Assembly: GCF_900108035.1 (NCBI RefSeq)
Contig: NZ_FNVS01000002.1
Coordinates: 186,001 to 250,000, forward strand
Direction: 5' to 3'
DNA: 64,000 nucleotides
Source: Parabacteroides chinchillae
GTDB lineage: Bacteria > Bacteroidota > Bacteroidia > Bacteroidales > Tannerellaceae
Below the pieces are notes generated by a model. It was not told the DNA's origin, did no database searches, and saw only the letters and a program-made list of their open reading frames with translations. The translations under genes were made by a program, and so were the position numbers. Each line of letters opens with the position of its first letter. Positions within the stretch are counted from its first letter, which is position 1. Positions 27,744 to 39,999 of this stretch are shown piece after piece.

Positions 27744-29342
27744 ATGAAACGAACTAATTACTTAAAAGGATTGCGGGTACTTCTCTCAATCCTCTTTTTC
27801 GTACCTATATTTCTGTTTTTTATTGATTTTGCAGGCATACTACCCGACAAAACAGGTAAATTATTACATATTCAGTTAATGCCTTCCATATTAAGCGGTA
27901 TGGGAGGAATTGTTATATTACAGTTAATACTGGCCCTGATTTTCGGACGTATTTATTGTTCGACAATTTGCCCTGCCGGAATTTTACAAGATATCATCAA
28001 TCGGATATATTGTATAGGCAAAAAGAAAAAAAACGGGGTTCGCAGGTTCAAATATCATAGACCGGCAAACGTTTTACGTTATACGCTACTTGCATTTACA
28101 ATCGTTATGGGTGCATTGGGCATTATGGAACTTTGTTTACTGTTAGACCCATACAGTAACTTCGGACGTATAGCCACAAACTTATTCCGGCCTGTTATTA
28201 TGTGGAGCAACAATCTTTTGGCTGATGTATTGATGAAGATGGATAACTATTCATTATACCATGTAACAATCAGCACTGTCACCACGGCCGGTTTAATATC
28301 TGCAATCATAGCACTATTCGTATTCATAATTATGGTTGTATTCCGGGGACGATTATTCTGTAACACATTATGTCCGATAGGAGCTTCTCTTAGTTTGGTA
28401 TCCCGCTTCTCGTTGTTCAGCATCTCTTTCGACAAAAACGCTTGTACTCATTGTGGAAATTGCGAACACACTTGTAAAGCAGAAGCTATCAACAGTCAGG
28501 ATTTAACGGTTGATACATCCCGCTGCGTAGATTGTTTCAACTGCGTTTCATCATGTGCCAAAGGAGGATTACAATATCGCTTCAGGTCTTTATTCAAAAA
28601 AGAAATAAACCAGACAGAAACAGCACAAACTCTTAATAGTGCTGAGGTTCAGACTAATAGTCGACGTACTTTTATCGCTACTGCTACTACTGTTGCTGCA
28701 AGTCTTCCTGTAATATCCGTTATAGCAAATGGAGTAAGAAAACGCAAGCGAAACAGAAATGGAGCATCTTGCGGAAAGGGACAAAAATGGCTGCCAGTTA
28801 CTCCCCCCGGCTCACTTAGTTTGGAGCGGTTTAAAGATAAATGTACAGCTTGCCATATTTGCGTCGTGAAATGTCCCAGTCAAGTACTCCGTCCGGCAGG
28901 AACAGAATATGGTTTCGATTATATGCTGAAACCTCATTTAGCTTACATAAGCAGCTACTGTAATTATGAATGCACTGTATGTGCTGACGTATGCCCCGCA
29001 CATGCAATACAACCTCTTACTAAAGAAGAAAAAGCAACTACTCAAGTAGGTATTGCTACCTTTTTTATTAACCGTTGTATTGTAAAAACGGAAGGTACAG
29101 ACTGTGGTGCTTGCTCGGAGCACTGTCCGACCCAAGCAGTACACATGATTCCGTATAAAGGTACGTTGACTATACCTGATGTAAACCCTGATTTATGTAT
29201 CGGTTGTGGCGGTTGTGAGTCCATCTGCCCGGTACGCCCGATGAGAGCTATTATTGTAAAGTCAAATACAGTACATAAATTTGTAGAAAAACCTAAAGAG
29301 GAAGAGGTAAAAAAGGTAGAAGTAGAAGACTTCGGATTCTGA
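27744..29342 (+). CDS. Membrane polyferredoxin, NapH-like domain fused to a NapG-like ferredoxin domain
   Basis: 532 residues. N-terminal half: four to five membrane helices with NapH/YccM motifs CSTICPAG and CNTLCPIG, then two 4Fe-4S (CTHCGNCEHTC; CVDCFNCVSSC). At about 303-325 there is an internal Tat-like segment SRRTFIATATTVAASLPV. The C-terminal part has four more 4Fe-4S motifs (CTACHICVVKC; CNYECTVCADVC; CGACSEHC; CIGCGGCESIC). The layout is that of NapH and NapG joined. Likely carries electrons across the inner membrane to a periplasmic acceptor, perhaps the DUF362 partner (inference). Confidence 0.87.
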   Translation: MKRTNYLKGLRVLLSILFFVPIFLFFIDFAGILPDKTGKLLHIQLMPSILSGMGGIVILQLILALIFGRIYCSTICPAGILQDIINRIYCIGKKKKNGVRRFKYHRPANVLRYTLLAFTIVMGALGIMELCLLLDPYSNFGRIATNLFRPVIMWSNNLLADVLMKMDNYSLYHVTISTVTTAGLISAIIALFVFIIMVVFRGRLFCNTLCPIGASLSLVSRFSLFSISFDKNACTHCGNCEHTCKAEAINSQDLTVDTSRCVDCFNCVSSCAKGGLQYRFRSLFKKEINQTETAQTLNSAEVQTNSRRTFIATATTVAASLPVISVIANGVRKRKRNRNGASCGKGQKWLPVTPPGSLSLERFKDKCTACHICVVKCPSQVLRPAGTEYGFDYMLKPHLAYISSYCNYECTVCADVCPAHAIQPLTKEEKATTQVGIATFFINRCIVKTEGTDCGACSEHCPTQAVHMIPYKGTLTIPDVNPDLCIGCGGCESICPVRPMRAIIVKSNTVHKFVEKPKEEEVKKVEVEDFGF

Positions 29343-29361
29343 TAGAAAAACACTACCTTTG
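29331..29361 (+). promoter_or_regulatory. tgt promoter
   Basis: TACCTTTG (29354-29361) lies 17 nt before the tgt ATG. TTCG (29331-29334) is a near -33 box at 19-nt spacing, inside the end of the polyferredoxin gene. Confidence 0.5.
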
Positions 29362-29378
29362 CCGACAAATTTTTCAGC

Positions 29379-30509
29379 ATGAATTTCGAATTACAATACA
29401 ACGATACAAAATCAAATGCAAGGGCAGGATTAATTACTACCGATCATGGTGTAATTGAGACGCCCATTTTTATGCCTGTCGGTACACAAGGAACAGTAAA
29501 AGGCGTACACATGACAGAATTAAAAGAAGACGTTAATGCACAAATCATTTTAGGAAACACATACCATCTTTATCTACGTCCCGGCATCCATATTCTGGAG
29601 CAAGCCGGCGGATTACATAAATTCAATAGCTGGGATCGTCCTATACTGACTGATAGCGGAGGCTTTCAGGTTTTTTCATTATCAGATAACCGTAAGTTGC
29701 ATGAAGAAGGTGCAGAGTTTCGTTCACATATTGACGGATCCAGACACATGTTTAGTCCGGAAAAGGTAATGGATATACAACGCTCGATCGGCGCAGATAT
29801 TATCATGGCTTTTGATGAATGCTGTCCGGGAGATGCCAATTACGAATATGCCAGAAAGTCCCTTGAATTAACCGAGCGCTGGCTGAATCGTTGTTTTGAA
29901 CGCTTCAATAGTACAGATCCTAAATATGGTTATAGTCAATGCCTTTTCCCTATTGTACAAGGTTGTGTTTATACAGATTTACGTCGGCGTGCTGCCGAGA
30001 ACATCGCCCAAAAAGGAGCTGATGGAAATGCTATTGGAGGACTAGCGGTAGGTGAACCTACAGAAAAAATGTATGAAATGATCGAAGTTGTAAATGAGAT
30101 TTTGCCTAAAGACAAACCCCGTTACCTAATGGGAGTCGGAACTCCGGTCAACATACTGGAAGCCATTGAACGCGGAGTGGACATGTTTGACTGCATAATG
30201 CCTACCCGTAACGGGCGAAATGGACAAATCTTCACTCGCTTTGGTACATTGAATATGCGAAATAAGAAATGGGAGAACGATTTTTCTCCTATCGATCCGG
30301 ATGCAAATTCATACGTCGATACGCTTTATTCAAGGGCATATTTACATCACCTGATAAAAGTAAACGAACTTTTAGGATTACAAATTGCTTCCATCCACAA
30401 CCTTGCTTTTTATATTTGGCTGGTAAAAGAAGCCCGCAAACATATAATTTCAGGCGATTTTACGACATGGAAAAGTGGTATGGTACGTCAATTATCTAAC
30501 AGACTATAA
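29379..30509 (+). CDS. tgt: tRNA-guanine transglycosylase (queuine tRNA-ribosyltransferase)
   Basis: 376 residues, the standard length. Exchanges guanine-34 for preQ1 in GUN-anticodon tRNAs. Signatures: TPIFMPVGTQGTVKG, ILGNTYHLYLRPG, LTDSGGFQVFSLS with the catalytic-type Asp, GGLAVGEP and MFDCIMPTRNGRNG with the nucleophilic Asp. One odd point: the C-terminal zinc site expected as CxCxxC is NSYVDTLYSRAYLHH here, with His kept but the Cys residues replaced. Followed by the lptG/F permease gene 3 bp downstream, a common Bacteroidales pairing. Confidence 0.95.
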   Translation: MNFELQYNDTKSNARAGLITTDHGVIETPIFMPVGTQGTVKGVHMTELKEDVNAQIILGNTYHLYLRPGIHILEQAGGLHKFNSWDRPILTDSGGFQVFSLSDNRKLHEEGAEFRSHIDGSRHMFSPEKVMDIQRSIGADIIMAFDECCPGDANYEYARKSLELTERWLNRCFERFNSTDPKYGYSQCLFPIVQGCVYTDLRRRAAENIAQKGADGNAIGGLAVGEPTEKMYEMIEVVNEILPKDKPRYLMGVGTPVNILEAIERGVDMFDCIMPTRNGRNGQIFTRFGTLNMRNKKWENDFSPIDPDANSYVDTLYSRAYLHHLIKVNELLGLQIASIHNLAFYIWLVKEARKHIISGDFTTWKSGMVRQLSNRL

Positions 30510-30512
30510 GAT

Positions 30513-31598
30513 ATGAAATATAAACTCAAGCGAATAGACTGGTATATTATCAAGCAATTCCTGGGAACATACATTTTCGCTATAGCCTTGATTATTTCAA
30601 TCTCGGTAGTATTCGACATAAATGAAAAAATCGATAAATTCCTTAATCCGGACGTACCATTAAAGGCTATTATATTCGATTACTACATGAATTTCGTACC
30701 CTATTTTGCCAACTTATTCAGTCCTTTATTTACTTTTATTGCTGTAATTTTTTTCACTTCAAGGCTGGCCGACAAGTCTGAAATCATAGCTATGTTGGCT
30801 AGTGGTATGAGTTTTAGGCGCCTTATGGTCCCTTACGCCATCTCAGCAACAATCATTGCATTGGTTACATTTATCCTAAATGCATTTATTATTCCACCGG
30901 CCAATATTACCCGTATCGATTTTCAGAATAAATATATCAGAAACAAAAAAGAAGAATATGTCAGCCACATGCAATTGGAGGTAGAACCTGGTGTAATAGC
31001 CTATTTTGATCGTTATGACGGAAAATCAAATATGGGGTATCGTTTCTCATTGGAAAATTTTGATGATAAAAAATTAATATCCCGCCTAACAGCAAATTCG
31101 ATTAAGTATGATTCTCTATATCAGTGGACAGTTATCGACTATATGATACGCGATTTTGACGGTATGCGCGAACATATTACACAAGGCACTCGCAAGGACA
31201 CGACATTAACAATTGTTCCTTCCGATTTCCTCATATCTGTAAACGATTGCGAAACAATGACCAGCCCGGAATTAAATACTTATATTGAACGTCAAAAAAA
31301 GCGCGGTATCGGAAATATACAAACTTTCCAGATAGAGTATCATAAACGTTTTGCTACCATTATGGCAGCATTCATCCTGACAACTATTGGAGCATCTCTT
31401 TCTTCGCGAAAAATAAAAGGAGGAATGGGTATGAACATCGGTATTGGCCTTGCATTAAGTTTTTCATACATTCTATTTATGACCATTACATCCACTTTTG
31501 CTATTAATGGATATGTTAGTCCTATGGTAGCAGCTTGGATTCCTAATATCCTTTATACATTCATTGCTATTTACCTCTATCTTAAAGCACCGAGATAA
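30513..31598 (+). CDS. LPS export permease, LptG/LptF (YjgP/YjgQ) family
   Basis: 361 residues. Six predicted membrane helices in two groups of three (about 15-110 and 270-360) round a periplasmic beta-jellyroll-like domain. N-terminal IDWYIIKQFLGTYIFAIAL and ASGMSFRRLMVPYAI are typical. Forms a heterodimer that with LptB2 extracts LPS from the inner membrane. Bacteroidales encode a second paralogue elsewhere; which of F or G this is cannot be decided. Confidence 0.92.
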   Translation: MKYKLKRIDWYIIKQFLGTYIFAIALIISISVVFDINEKIDKFLNPDVPLKAIIFDYYMNFVPYFANLFSPLFTFIAVIFFTSRLADKSEIIAMLASGMSFRRLMVPYAISATIIALVTFILNAFIIPPANITRIDFQNKYIRNKKEEYVSHMQLEVEPGVIAYFDRYDGKSNMGYRFSLENFDDKKLISRLTANSIKYDSLYQWTVIDYMIRDFDGMREHITQGTRKDTTLTIVPSDFLISVNDCETMTSPELNTYIERQKKRGIGNIQTFQIEYHKRFATIMAAFILTTIGASLSSRKIKGGMGMNIGIGLALSFSYILFMTITSTFAINGYVSPMVAAWIPNILYTFIAIYLYLKAPR

Positions 31599-31619
31599 CC
31601 AGAATAAAGGAGTTTGGTT

Positions 31620-32630
31620 TTAGTCTGCCGGGATTATACAAGGAGTGGTAAATCCTAACCCGATCTCTATTGACTGTGCTGAGTTAATAGCACTATCAAC
31701 AATAGGTAGCAGAAATGCATATTGACTGTCTGCAGGTATTAATGTTTTAATCAATGGCCATACTTTTTGCACAAAATCTTTTGTAACATATAACCTGGCA
31801 TTGTTTGCCTCTATCGTGGCATGAATAGGTAAAACATAAAAACTACCATTCAATTCCAGCAGTGACAGATAAGGAGTAATATCAATCTCAGACAATTTTG
31901 GTATCAAAGCAACAATAATATCTACAATATCTTTACGGGCAGCAATATATACTATACCGTCTTTTTCATACCATGTCAAAAGATTTACAAGTACAGGAGC
32001 TATTTCTGCAGGCGGAAGATCTATAGCATCCGATCCCGGCATTTTATACCCAACTACTAATTGTCCGTTTTCTCCAAATAAAACAGAGACCTTTTCTACT
32101 TTTTGTGCCAATAACTGGCCGACAACAGGTCCCATACTATTCAATAAATCATCCAAAGGTGTCCCTTTAACGGAAATGAACACATCAGCCGTTTTCCCAT
32201 CTTGTATTGTCAGATCCCAATTACCAACAACAGAAGAGGTCATCTCGCGAACAATATCCAATTTCAATATACCTTTCAGAATATAACCGTTTACAGTAAG
32301 CTCACCAGTTGAAATGGTAGCCATACCCTTTATTATAAAATCACCTGGAAAAGACGATGACTCCCCTCCTTTCATTAATATCGCAGATAATGTCACTTCA
32401 TTTTCTCCGGGAAGTATATCGGTTAATACCAGATTTACTTTATCTGCAGATACAGCTTCCAACTTAACAGAACCAACAGAACCTATCAAAGACGTTCCCA
32501 AATCCAACTGGTTGCCTGTATATGTTTTAGAAATATCCTGCCATGTTACAGGCTTCTCATCATCACTACATGCTGTAATAAAATATAGCGAACATATTAT
32601 GGTAAATAAATACAACAAACTTTTTTTCAT
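31620..32630 (-). CDS. DUF4925-like lipoprotein
   Basis: 336 residues with a lipoprotein signal ending ITACSDDEKP (Cys21), so anchored at the periplasmic face or cell surface. Two repeated beta-rich halves (about 35-135 and 140-330) with a pattern known from Bacteroidales DUF4925 proteins. Function unknown. Single gene, separated from lacZ by about 200 bp that hold the lacZ terminator. Confidence 0.72.
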   Translation of the reverse strand: MKKSLLYLFTIICSLYFITACSDDEKPVTWQDISKTYTGNQLDLGTSLIGSVGSVKLEAVSADKVNLVLTDILPGENEVTLSAILMKGGESSSFPGDFIIKGMATISTGELTVNGYILKGILKLDIVREMTSSVVGNWDLTIQDGKTADVFISVKGTPLDDLLNSMGPVVGQLLAQKVEKVSVLFGENGQLVVGYKMPGSDAIDLPPAEIAPVLVNLLTWYEKDGIVYIAARKDIVDIIVALIPKLSEIDITPYLSLLELNGSFYVLPIHATIEANNARLYVTKDFVQKVWPLIKTLIPADSQYAFLLPIVDSAINSAQSIEIGLGFTTPCIIPAD

Positions 32631-32770
32631 ATGTCTTTCAACTTAATCATATATTAAACTAGCCGTAAAGATAAATATTCCGGAAGTATCATCCTAATTC
32701 TTATAGCATTACTATACTGATCGTTGTTTCATGACATACAAACACTATCTTTTCGTTTTATTCAATAAAA

Positions 32771-32811
32771 AACGGGAAGTATAGAGGTTTTATGGACCTC
32801 TTACTCCCCGT
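32771..32811 (-). terminator. Terminator after lacZ
   Basis: AACGGGAAGTATAGAGGT-type left arm (32771-32788) pairs with ACCTCTTACTCCCCGT (32796-32811) with one bulge; loop about 7 nt, followed on the minus strand by a T-rich stretch. It sits 23 bp after the lacZ stop. Confidence 0.7.
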
Positions 32812-32833
32812 CTGTTTTACAAATTCCAATTAA

Positions 32834-35956
<3,123 letters not shown>

Positions 35957-35995
35957 TTAGTATAGGTTATTAAATAGAAAGACAAATATTGTTTT

Positions 35996-36883
35996 TTATT
36001 CGTCTTTAATAGCTTTTGTTTGAAGAATTTTGGAGTTAGGTGGAACGCTATAGGTTAACCAAATATTACCTCCGATAATTGACCCCTGGCCTATTCTAAT
36101 CCTTCCTAAAACAGAAGTATTCGAATATATTGTTACATGATCTTCTATAATCGGATGGCGGGGTACATCCATAGGCAAACCTTCGTCATCCAACGTGAAA
36201 CTTTTTGCTCCCAATGTTACACCTTGATATAACCGGACATGGTTGCCAATAATAGCAGTTTGACCTACCACCACACCTGTACCATGGTCTATACTGAAAT
36301 ATTCACCTATCTGTGCGCCCGGATGAATATCAATCCCCGTATCGGAATGCGCCATTTCCGTAATGATTCGGGGTAAGACTGGTACTCCTAACCTTAGTAA
36401 TTCATGCGCAACCCGCTGATAAAGTATTGCATGTACGGCGGGATAACAAAAAATGATCTCACTAATGCTCTTTGCAGCCGGATCCCCATCCAGAATAGCT
36501 TTAACATCAGTAGATAGAAGATACTTTATGTGAGGGATTTTATCAATAAAAGCTACCGCAATTTGTGATGCACGATCCTTAGAATCACAGCAGCGTTCAA
36601 CTTCAAAACAGAGTCCGTTATATATCTGCTCCTGTAATAAATCATACACTTTTTCAAGATTCACCCCCATATAGTACTGGATAGAATCAACTTGTGCTTC
36701 CTGCTCGGTACCAAAAAAGCCGGGGAAAATAATAGTCCGTAACAAAGTCATTATTTCCCTGACGGAAGCTATGGAAGGTGAAGGTTTCTGATGTAACGGA
36801 ATATATTTATATTCCGGTAAATCAAAAGCCGACAGATATTTTACATTGCTTTGTATGTGCTCTAAAGCCTCTATTCTTTTCAT
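35996..36883 (-). CDS. cysE: Serine O-acetyltransferase
   Basis: 295 residues. Long N-terminal helical domain (about 1-175) then a left-handed beta-helix of hexapeptide repeats: GIDIHPGAQIG, DHGTGVVVGQTAIIGN, GVTLGAKSF. Catalytic His/Asp in FSIDHGTG. Makes O-acetylserine for cysteine synthesis. It is longer than E. coli CysE (273) and of the EpsC-like plant/Bacteroidetes layout. It starts 3 bp after the kelch gene, so it may be read from the signalling operon too. Confidence 0.92.
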   Translation of the reverse strand: MKRIEALEHIQSNVKYLSAFDLPEYKYIPLHQKPSPSIASVREIMTLLRTIIFPGFFGTEQEAQVDSIQYYMGVNLEKVYDLLQEQIYNGLCFEVERCCDSKDRASQIAVAFIDKIPHIKYLLSTDVKAILDGDPAAKSISEIIFCYPAVHAILYQRVAHELLRLGVPVLPRIITEMAHSDTGIDIHPGAQIGEYFSIDHGTGVVVGQTAIIGNHVRLYQGVTLGAKSFTLDDEGLPMDVPRHPIIEDHVTIYSNTSVLGRIRIGQGSIIGGNIWLTYSVPPNSKILQTKAIKDE

Positions 36884-36886
36884 ATA

Positions 36887-39034
36887 TTAATTATCCCATG
36901 AGGGGTCATAACTTATGATTGACGAACCGGAAGTACCTTGTCCCAAATAAATAAGACCATCTAATGAATACATGCAATAAATATCTCTATTACCTGACGG
37001 CAATTGAGATTTCAGGGTCCAGCTATTAGTGGTTATATCATATTTCCAAATATAGCCAACGTCATCTACTACGTAAATATTATTATCAAAAGCTACACCA
37101 CAACGAACGTTTGCATTTATTGAATTTAACTCCTTCCATGTATTAGCCCCATCCGTTGATACATATAATTTCCTACTGTATGACGGGGTAACCCAATCTT
37201 TATTTCCCAGGCCAGCATATATTTTATCTCCTATAACAACAGCTATTCCACGACATTGTTTTTCGGGGAAAGTGCTCTTCTTTACCCATTTTTCTGCATT
37301 AGCTGGCTTAATAGACCATACTTCGTCTGTTATAGAACCGGAACGTATTCCACCAACAATAAAGACACTGTCTTTATACGCAAAGCCTGCAGACAGATAT
37401 CTGGCATCGGGAGCATTCGTTTCATCATATGTTATTTGCTCCCAATAATTTGTAAATAAGGAGTACAGATATAAATCTTTTGTACTTACATTATCAGAAC
37501 CTACACCACCAAAAGCAATCACTGCAGAACCTATATTAATAGCAGTTTGCCATTTTCTCTTAACAGGGAATGAATTTCGTTGTAACCATTCATTTTTATA
37601 TGCCCGGTACTCCCAGAATTCATTTGTTGCTTCAGCTCCAATGTCACCACCCAGAATTAATCCGCTAGAGCCCATTGCTGTAACGGCCACAGCTCCTCCT
37701 ATTTGGTTATTACCTTCAAAAACTTTTCTGGCAGAAAATATATCAGGAGTTGTATATGATGTTTCTTCTCCATACGTTATTACTCCATCTTTATTAATAG
37801 CATATGCTCTGATATAATATGTAGATCCTCCTTTCAAACCAGAAATTTCACCCTCATAAGAATTTTTACCTGAAGAAAGCTCCACCTTTGTATTTCCTAC
37901 TTTATCATCTTTTGTCAATGAATAAGATATACCCGATTCTATAACATTCATTGCTCCTTCATCCAACACTGCTGCGGAGACTTTTAATGTTCCCCCAATA
38001 TCCGTACGTGCTATTTCGACCGCTGATAAACGTGGCAAATCACTTTTTGTCCAGAAAGATATTTCATTACTGTAAGCTGTACCATAAGCATTTTTTGCAT
38101 ATGCCCGCATGTAATACATCTTATCTGATTTAAGTTTTGTTGCTTTACCAGTAAATTTACCTTTTCCGGCACCATTTATAGTGGTATCCCCATTCTCCAA
38201 CATTGTTCCCGACACAAATCCCCAGCATAGCCCACGAACTGTTACAGCCGAATCTCCTTCATTGGAAACTTCCGCTTCAAAACTACCATCAGTAAATCCT
38301 ATTGCAACCTCTTTGAGAGAAGTTACAACAGGCAACCCGTTAGTTGTCTTAAATGTCTGCGGCTCTCCTGCAAATATGCCGAATTCATTCTCTACATAAG
38401 CTTTAACAATATATATAGTAGATGTATCTAATTTAGTTATTTTACATACAAAAGAATCTGCATTCATTATTATCGGTATTACAGAGTCTTTAGTCGTTGG
38501 TGTAGTTAAATAAACCCCTCTATCTTTTATAATTCCTTCTCCATGATTTACGATCTTACCTCCACAAATAACGCTTTCTGCTTTTATACTATCACTTACT
38601 ACAACTGTAGCAACAACACCTAAACCTTTTGTCGTATTAACAGTAATTTCTTTACCATAATTCGTCCCTTTTGCATTAATTGCATATGGACGTATATAAT
38701 ATAAAGTATTAGGTTTCAATTTATGGGCTATACCTCTAAACTTTCCCAATCCTTTACCACATACAGTAGTATCATTCTTCTCTATTGTAGGTTCCGATTC
38801 CAATCCCCAGCATACACCATATTTTTCGACAGGTAAACCGTTTCCACTAACAACCTCTGCATAAAAAGAAACAGTAGTTGCCAGCTTTTCAATAGTATGC
38901 TGATCATCAATGAGTGTATTAACTGTCGGAATCTTTGCATTCTTGACACCCGTTTCCATATCCGGATCTTCAATACAGCCTGACAATATATTAGTAATCA
39001 AAAAAAATGATATAATAGAATATAGATATTTCAT
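36887..39034 (-). CDS. Surface lipoprotein with FN3-like repeats and a kelch beta-propeller
   Basis: 715 residues from ATG 39034 (the frame goes to 39070 but would overlap the upstream gene). Lipoprotein signal YLYSIISFFLITNILSGC. About 35-425: four immunoglobulin/FN3-like repeats, each ending in a pattern like YYIRAYAxNxxGxxYxxE (YYIRPYAINAKG, YYMRAYAKNAYG, YYIRAYAINKDG). About 440-715: six kelch-type repeats (LILGGDIG, AVIAFGGVG, VFIVGGIRSG, IYAGLGNKD, IYVVDDVGY, IYLGQGTSG) forming a propeller. Probably an outer-membrane-anchored binding protein. Last of the kinase/FHA gene series, 10 bp after the TPR-barrel gene. Confidence 0.8.
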   Translation of the reverse strand: MKYLYSIISFFLITNILSGCIEDPDMETGVKNAKIPTVNTLIDDQHTIEKLATTVSFYAEVVSGNGLPVEKYGVCWGLESEPTIEKNDTTVCGKGLGKFRGIAHKLKPNTLYYIRPYAINAKGTNYGKEITVNTTKGLGVVATVVVSDSIKAESVICGGKIVNHGEGIIKDRGVYLTTPTTKDSVIPIIMNADSFVCKITKLDTSTIYIVKAYVENEFGIFAGEPQTFKTTNGLPVVTSLKEVAIGFTDGSFEAEVSNEGDSAVTVRGLCWGFVSGTMLENGDTTINGAGKGKFTGKATKLKSDKMYYMRAYAKNAYGTAYSNEISFWTKSDLPRLSAVEIARTDIGGTLKVSAAVLDEGAMNVIESGISYSLTKDDKVGNTKVELSSGKNSYEGEISGLKGGSTYYIRAYAINKDGVITYGEETSYTTPDIFSARKVFEGNNQIGGAVAVTAMGSSGLILGGDIGAEATNEFWEYRAYKNEWLQRNSFPVKRKWQTAINIGSAVIAFGGVGSDNVSTKDLYLYSLFTNYWEQITYDETNAPDARYLSAGFAYKDSVFIVGGIRSGSITDEVWSIKPANAEKWVKKSTFPEKQCRGIAVVIGDKIYAGLGNKDWVTPSYSRKLYVSTDGANTWKELNSINANVRCGVAFDNNIYVVDDVGYIWKYDITTNSWTLKSQLPSGNRDIYCMYSLDGLIYLGQGTSGSSIISYDPSWDN

Positions 39035-39044
39035 CGTATTTATT

Positions 39045-39986
39045 TTAGAAAAAGAATCCCAAACCTGCATTCAAGTCTATATATTTAAAGTTAATCGTGT
39101 TACAACCCGCACTGATAAAAACATGATTAAATTTGATCATAAAATCTAAATCTGCTGCTATCCCTTTATAGGAAGCATCTATATTTTTAGCCCAAGCTTT
39201 TTGTTCATCGGCACCGGTAAACTCATTCTTAACCTGATACTCATAAAGAACACTCCTATCACCATATCCCAAACCGACAGTAGTATATAACCAAGGCGTA
39301 CACTTAACAACCATACCCGCCGTGCCTGCATAATTATTGACTTTTTTCTTGTTTGTAAAACTATAATAATCAATAATTGAACCAATTAATCCATTATTGT
39401 TGCATTCCGATGCATGATCTTTAAAAGACATATTTGTTTTAAACCGGACATACCATCCTAAACGACGGGCAACTCCGCCAACTGTCAGTCCGTATGGAGA
39501 CTCTATAGAATAAGAATATCCAAAGAAAAATTTCATACGTTCACGAGAGATATTCTTTTTTTTCAGAGCTTGTTCATTAGTAGCTGAAATAACCGGTATA
39601 CGCATTGTTTCTAAACGTTCATGCCAATAAGTTGCCAATTCTTCACTCTTCGGAGTACCTATTCCATTCTCATAAAAAACAATCAATTTTGATATGGCAG
39701 TCGTATCGTTCTCTGTAGCCATCACATTAAGACAATTCAAACATTTGTTCATAAGACTACGCATGGAAGGACGCATTCGTTCATTCTTCAGCCAGATTTT
39801 GGTCAATTGATTAATACTGTATGAGTCACATTGCGATACACCTTCTTCATACCATATTTTAGCATCACTATAATTCTGACGCTTCATTGCATCATCTCCT
39901 TTCCTATTATATTCTGTTTGTTGCTGCTGAGCCAACAAACCTAAGGGGAATATAATGCATATTATTAATAGTAAAAGTCTTTTCAT
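39045..39986 (-). CDS. TPR-containing outer-membrane barrel-like protein
   Basis: 313 residues with a signal peptide (MKRLLLLIICIIFPLGLLAQ). About 22-100: helical TPR-like repeat (YNRKGDDAMKRQNYSDAKIWYEEG) and a helical segment with CLNCLN. About 150-313: alternating hydrophobic strands with aromatic girdles (FFGYSYSIESPYG, RLGWYVRFKT, FMIKFNHVFISAGC), ending in GLGFFF as barrel proteins do. Comparable TPR-plus-barrel proteins occur beside Ser/Thr kinases in Bacteroidales; activity unknown. Probably links the kinase system to the outer membrane. Confidence 0.7.
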   Translation of the reverse strand: MKRLLLLIICIIFPLGLLAQQQQTEYNRKGDDAMKRQNYSDAKIWYEEGVSQCDSYSINQLTKIWLKNERMRPSMRSLMNKCLNCLNVMATENDTTAISKLIVFYENGIGTPKSEELATYWHERLETMRIPVISATNEQALKKKNISRERMKFFFGYSYSIESPYGLTVGGVARRLGWYVRFKTNMSFKDHASECNNNGLIGSIIDYYSFTNKKKVNNYAGTAGMVVKCTPWLYTTVGLGYGDRSVLYEYQVKNEFTGADEQKAWAKNIDASYKGIAADLDFMIKFNHVFISAGCNTINFKYIDLNAGLGFFF

Positions 39987-39999
39987 AACATCATTCTAA

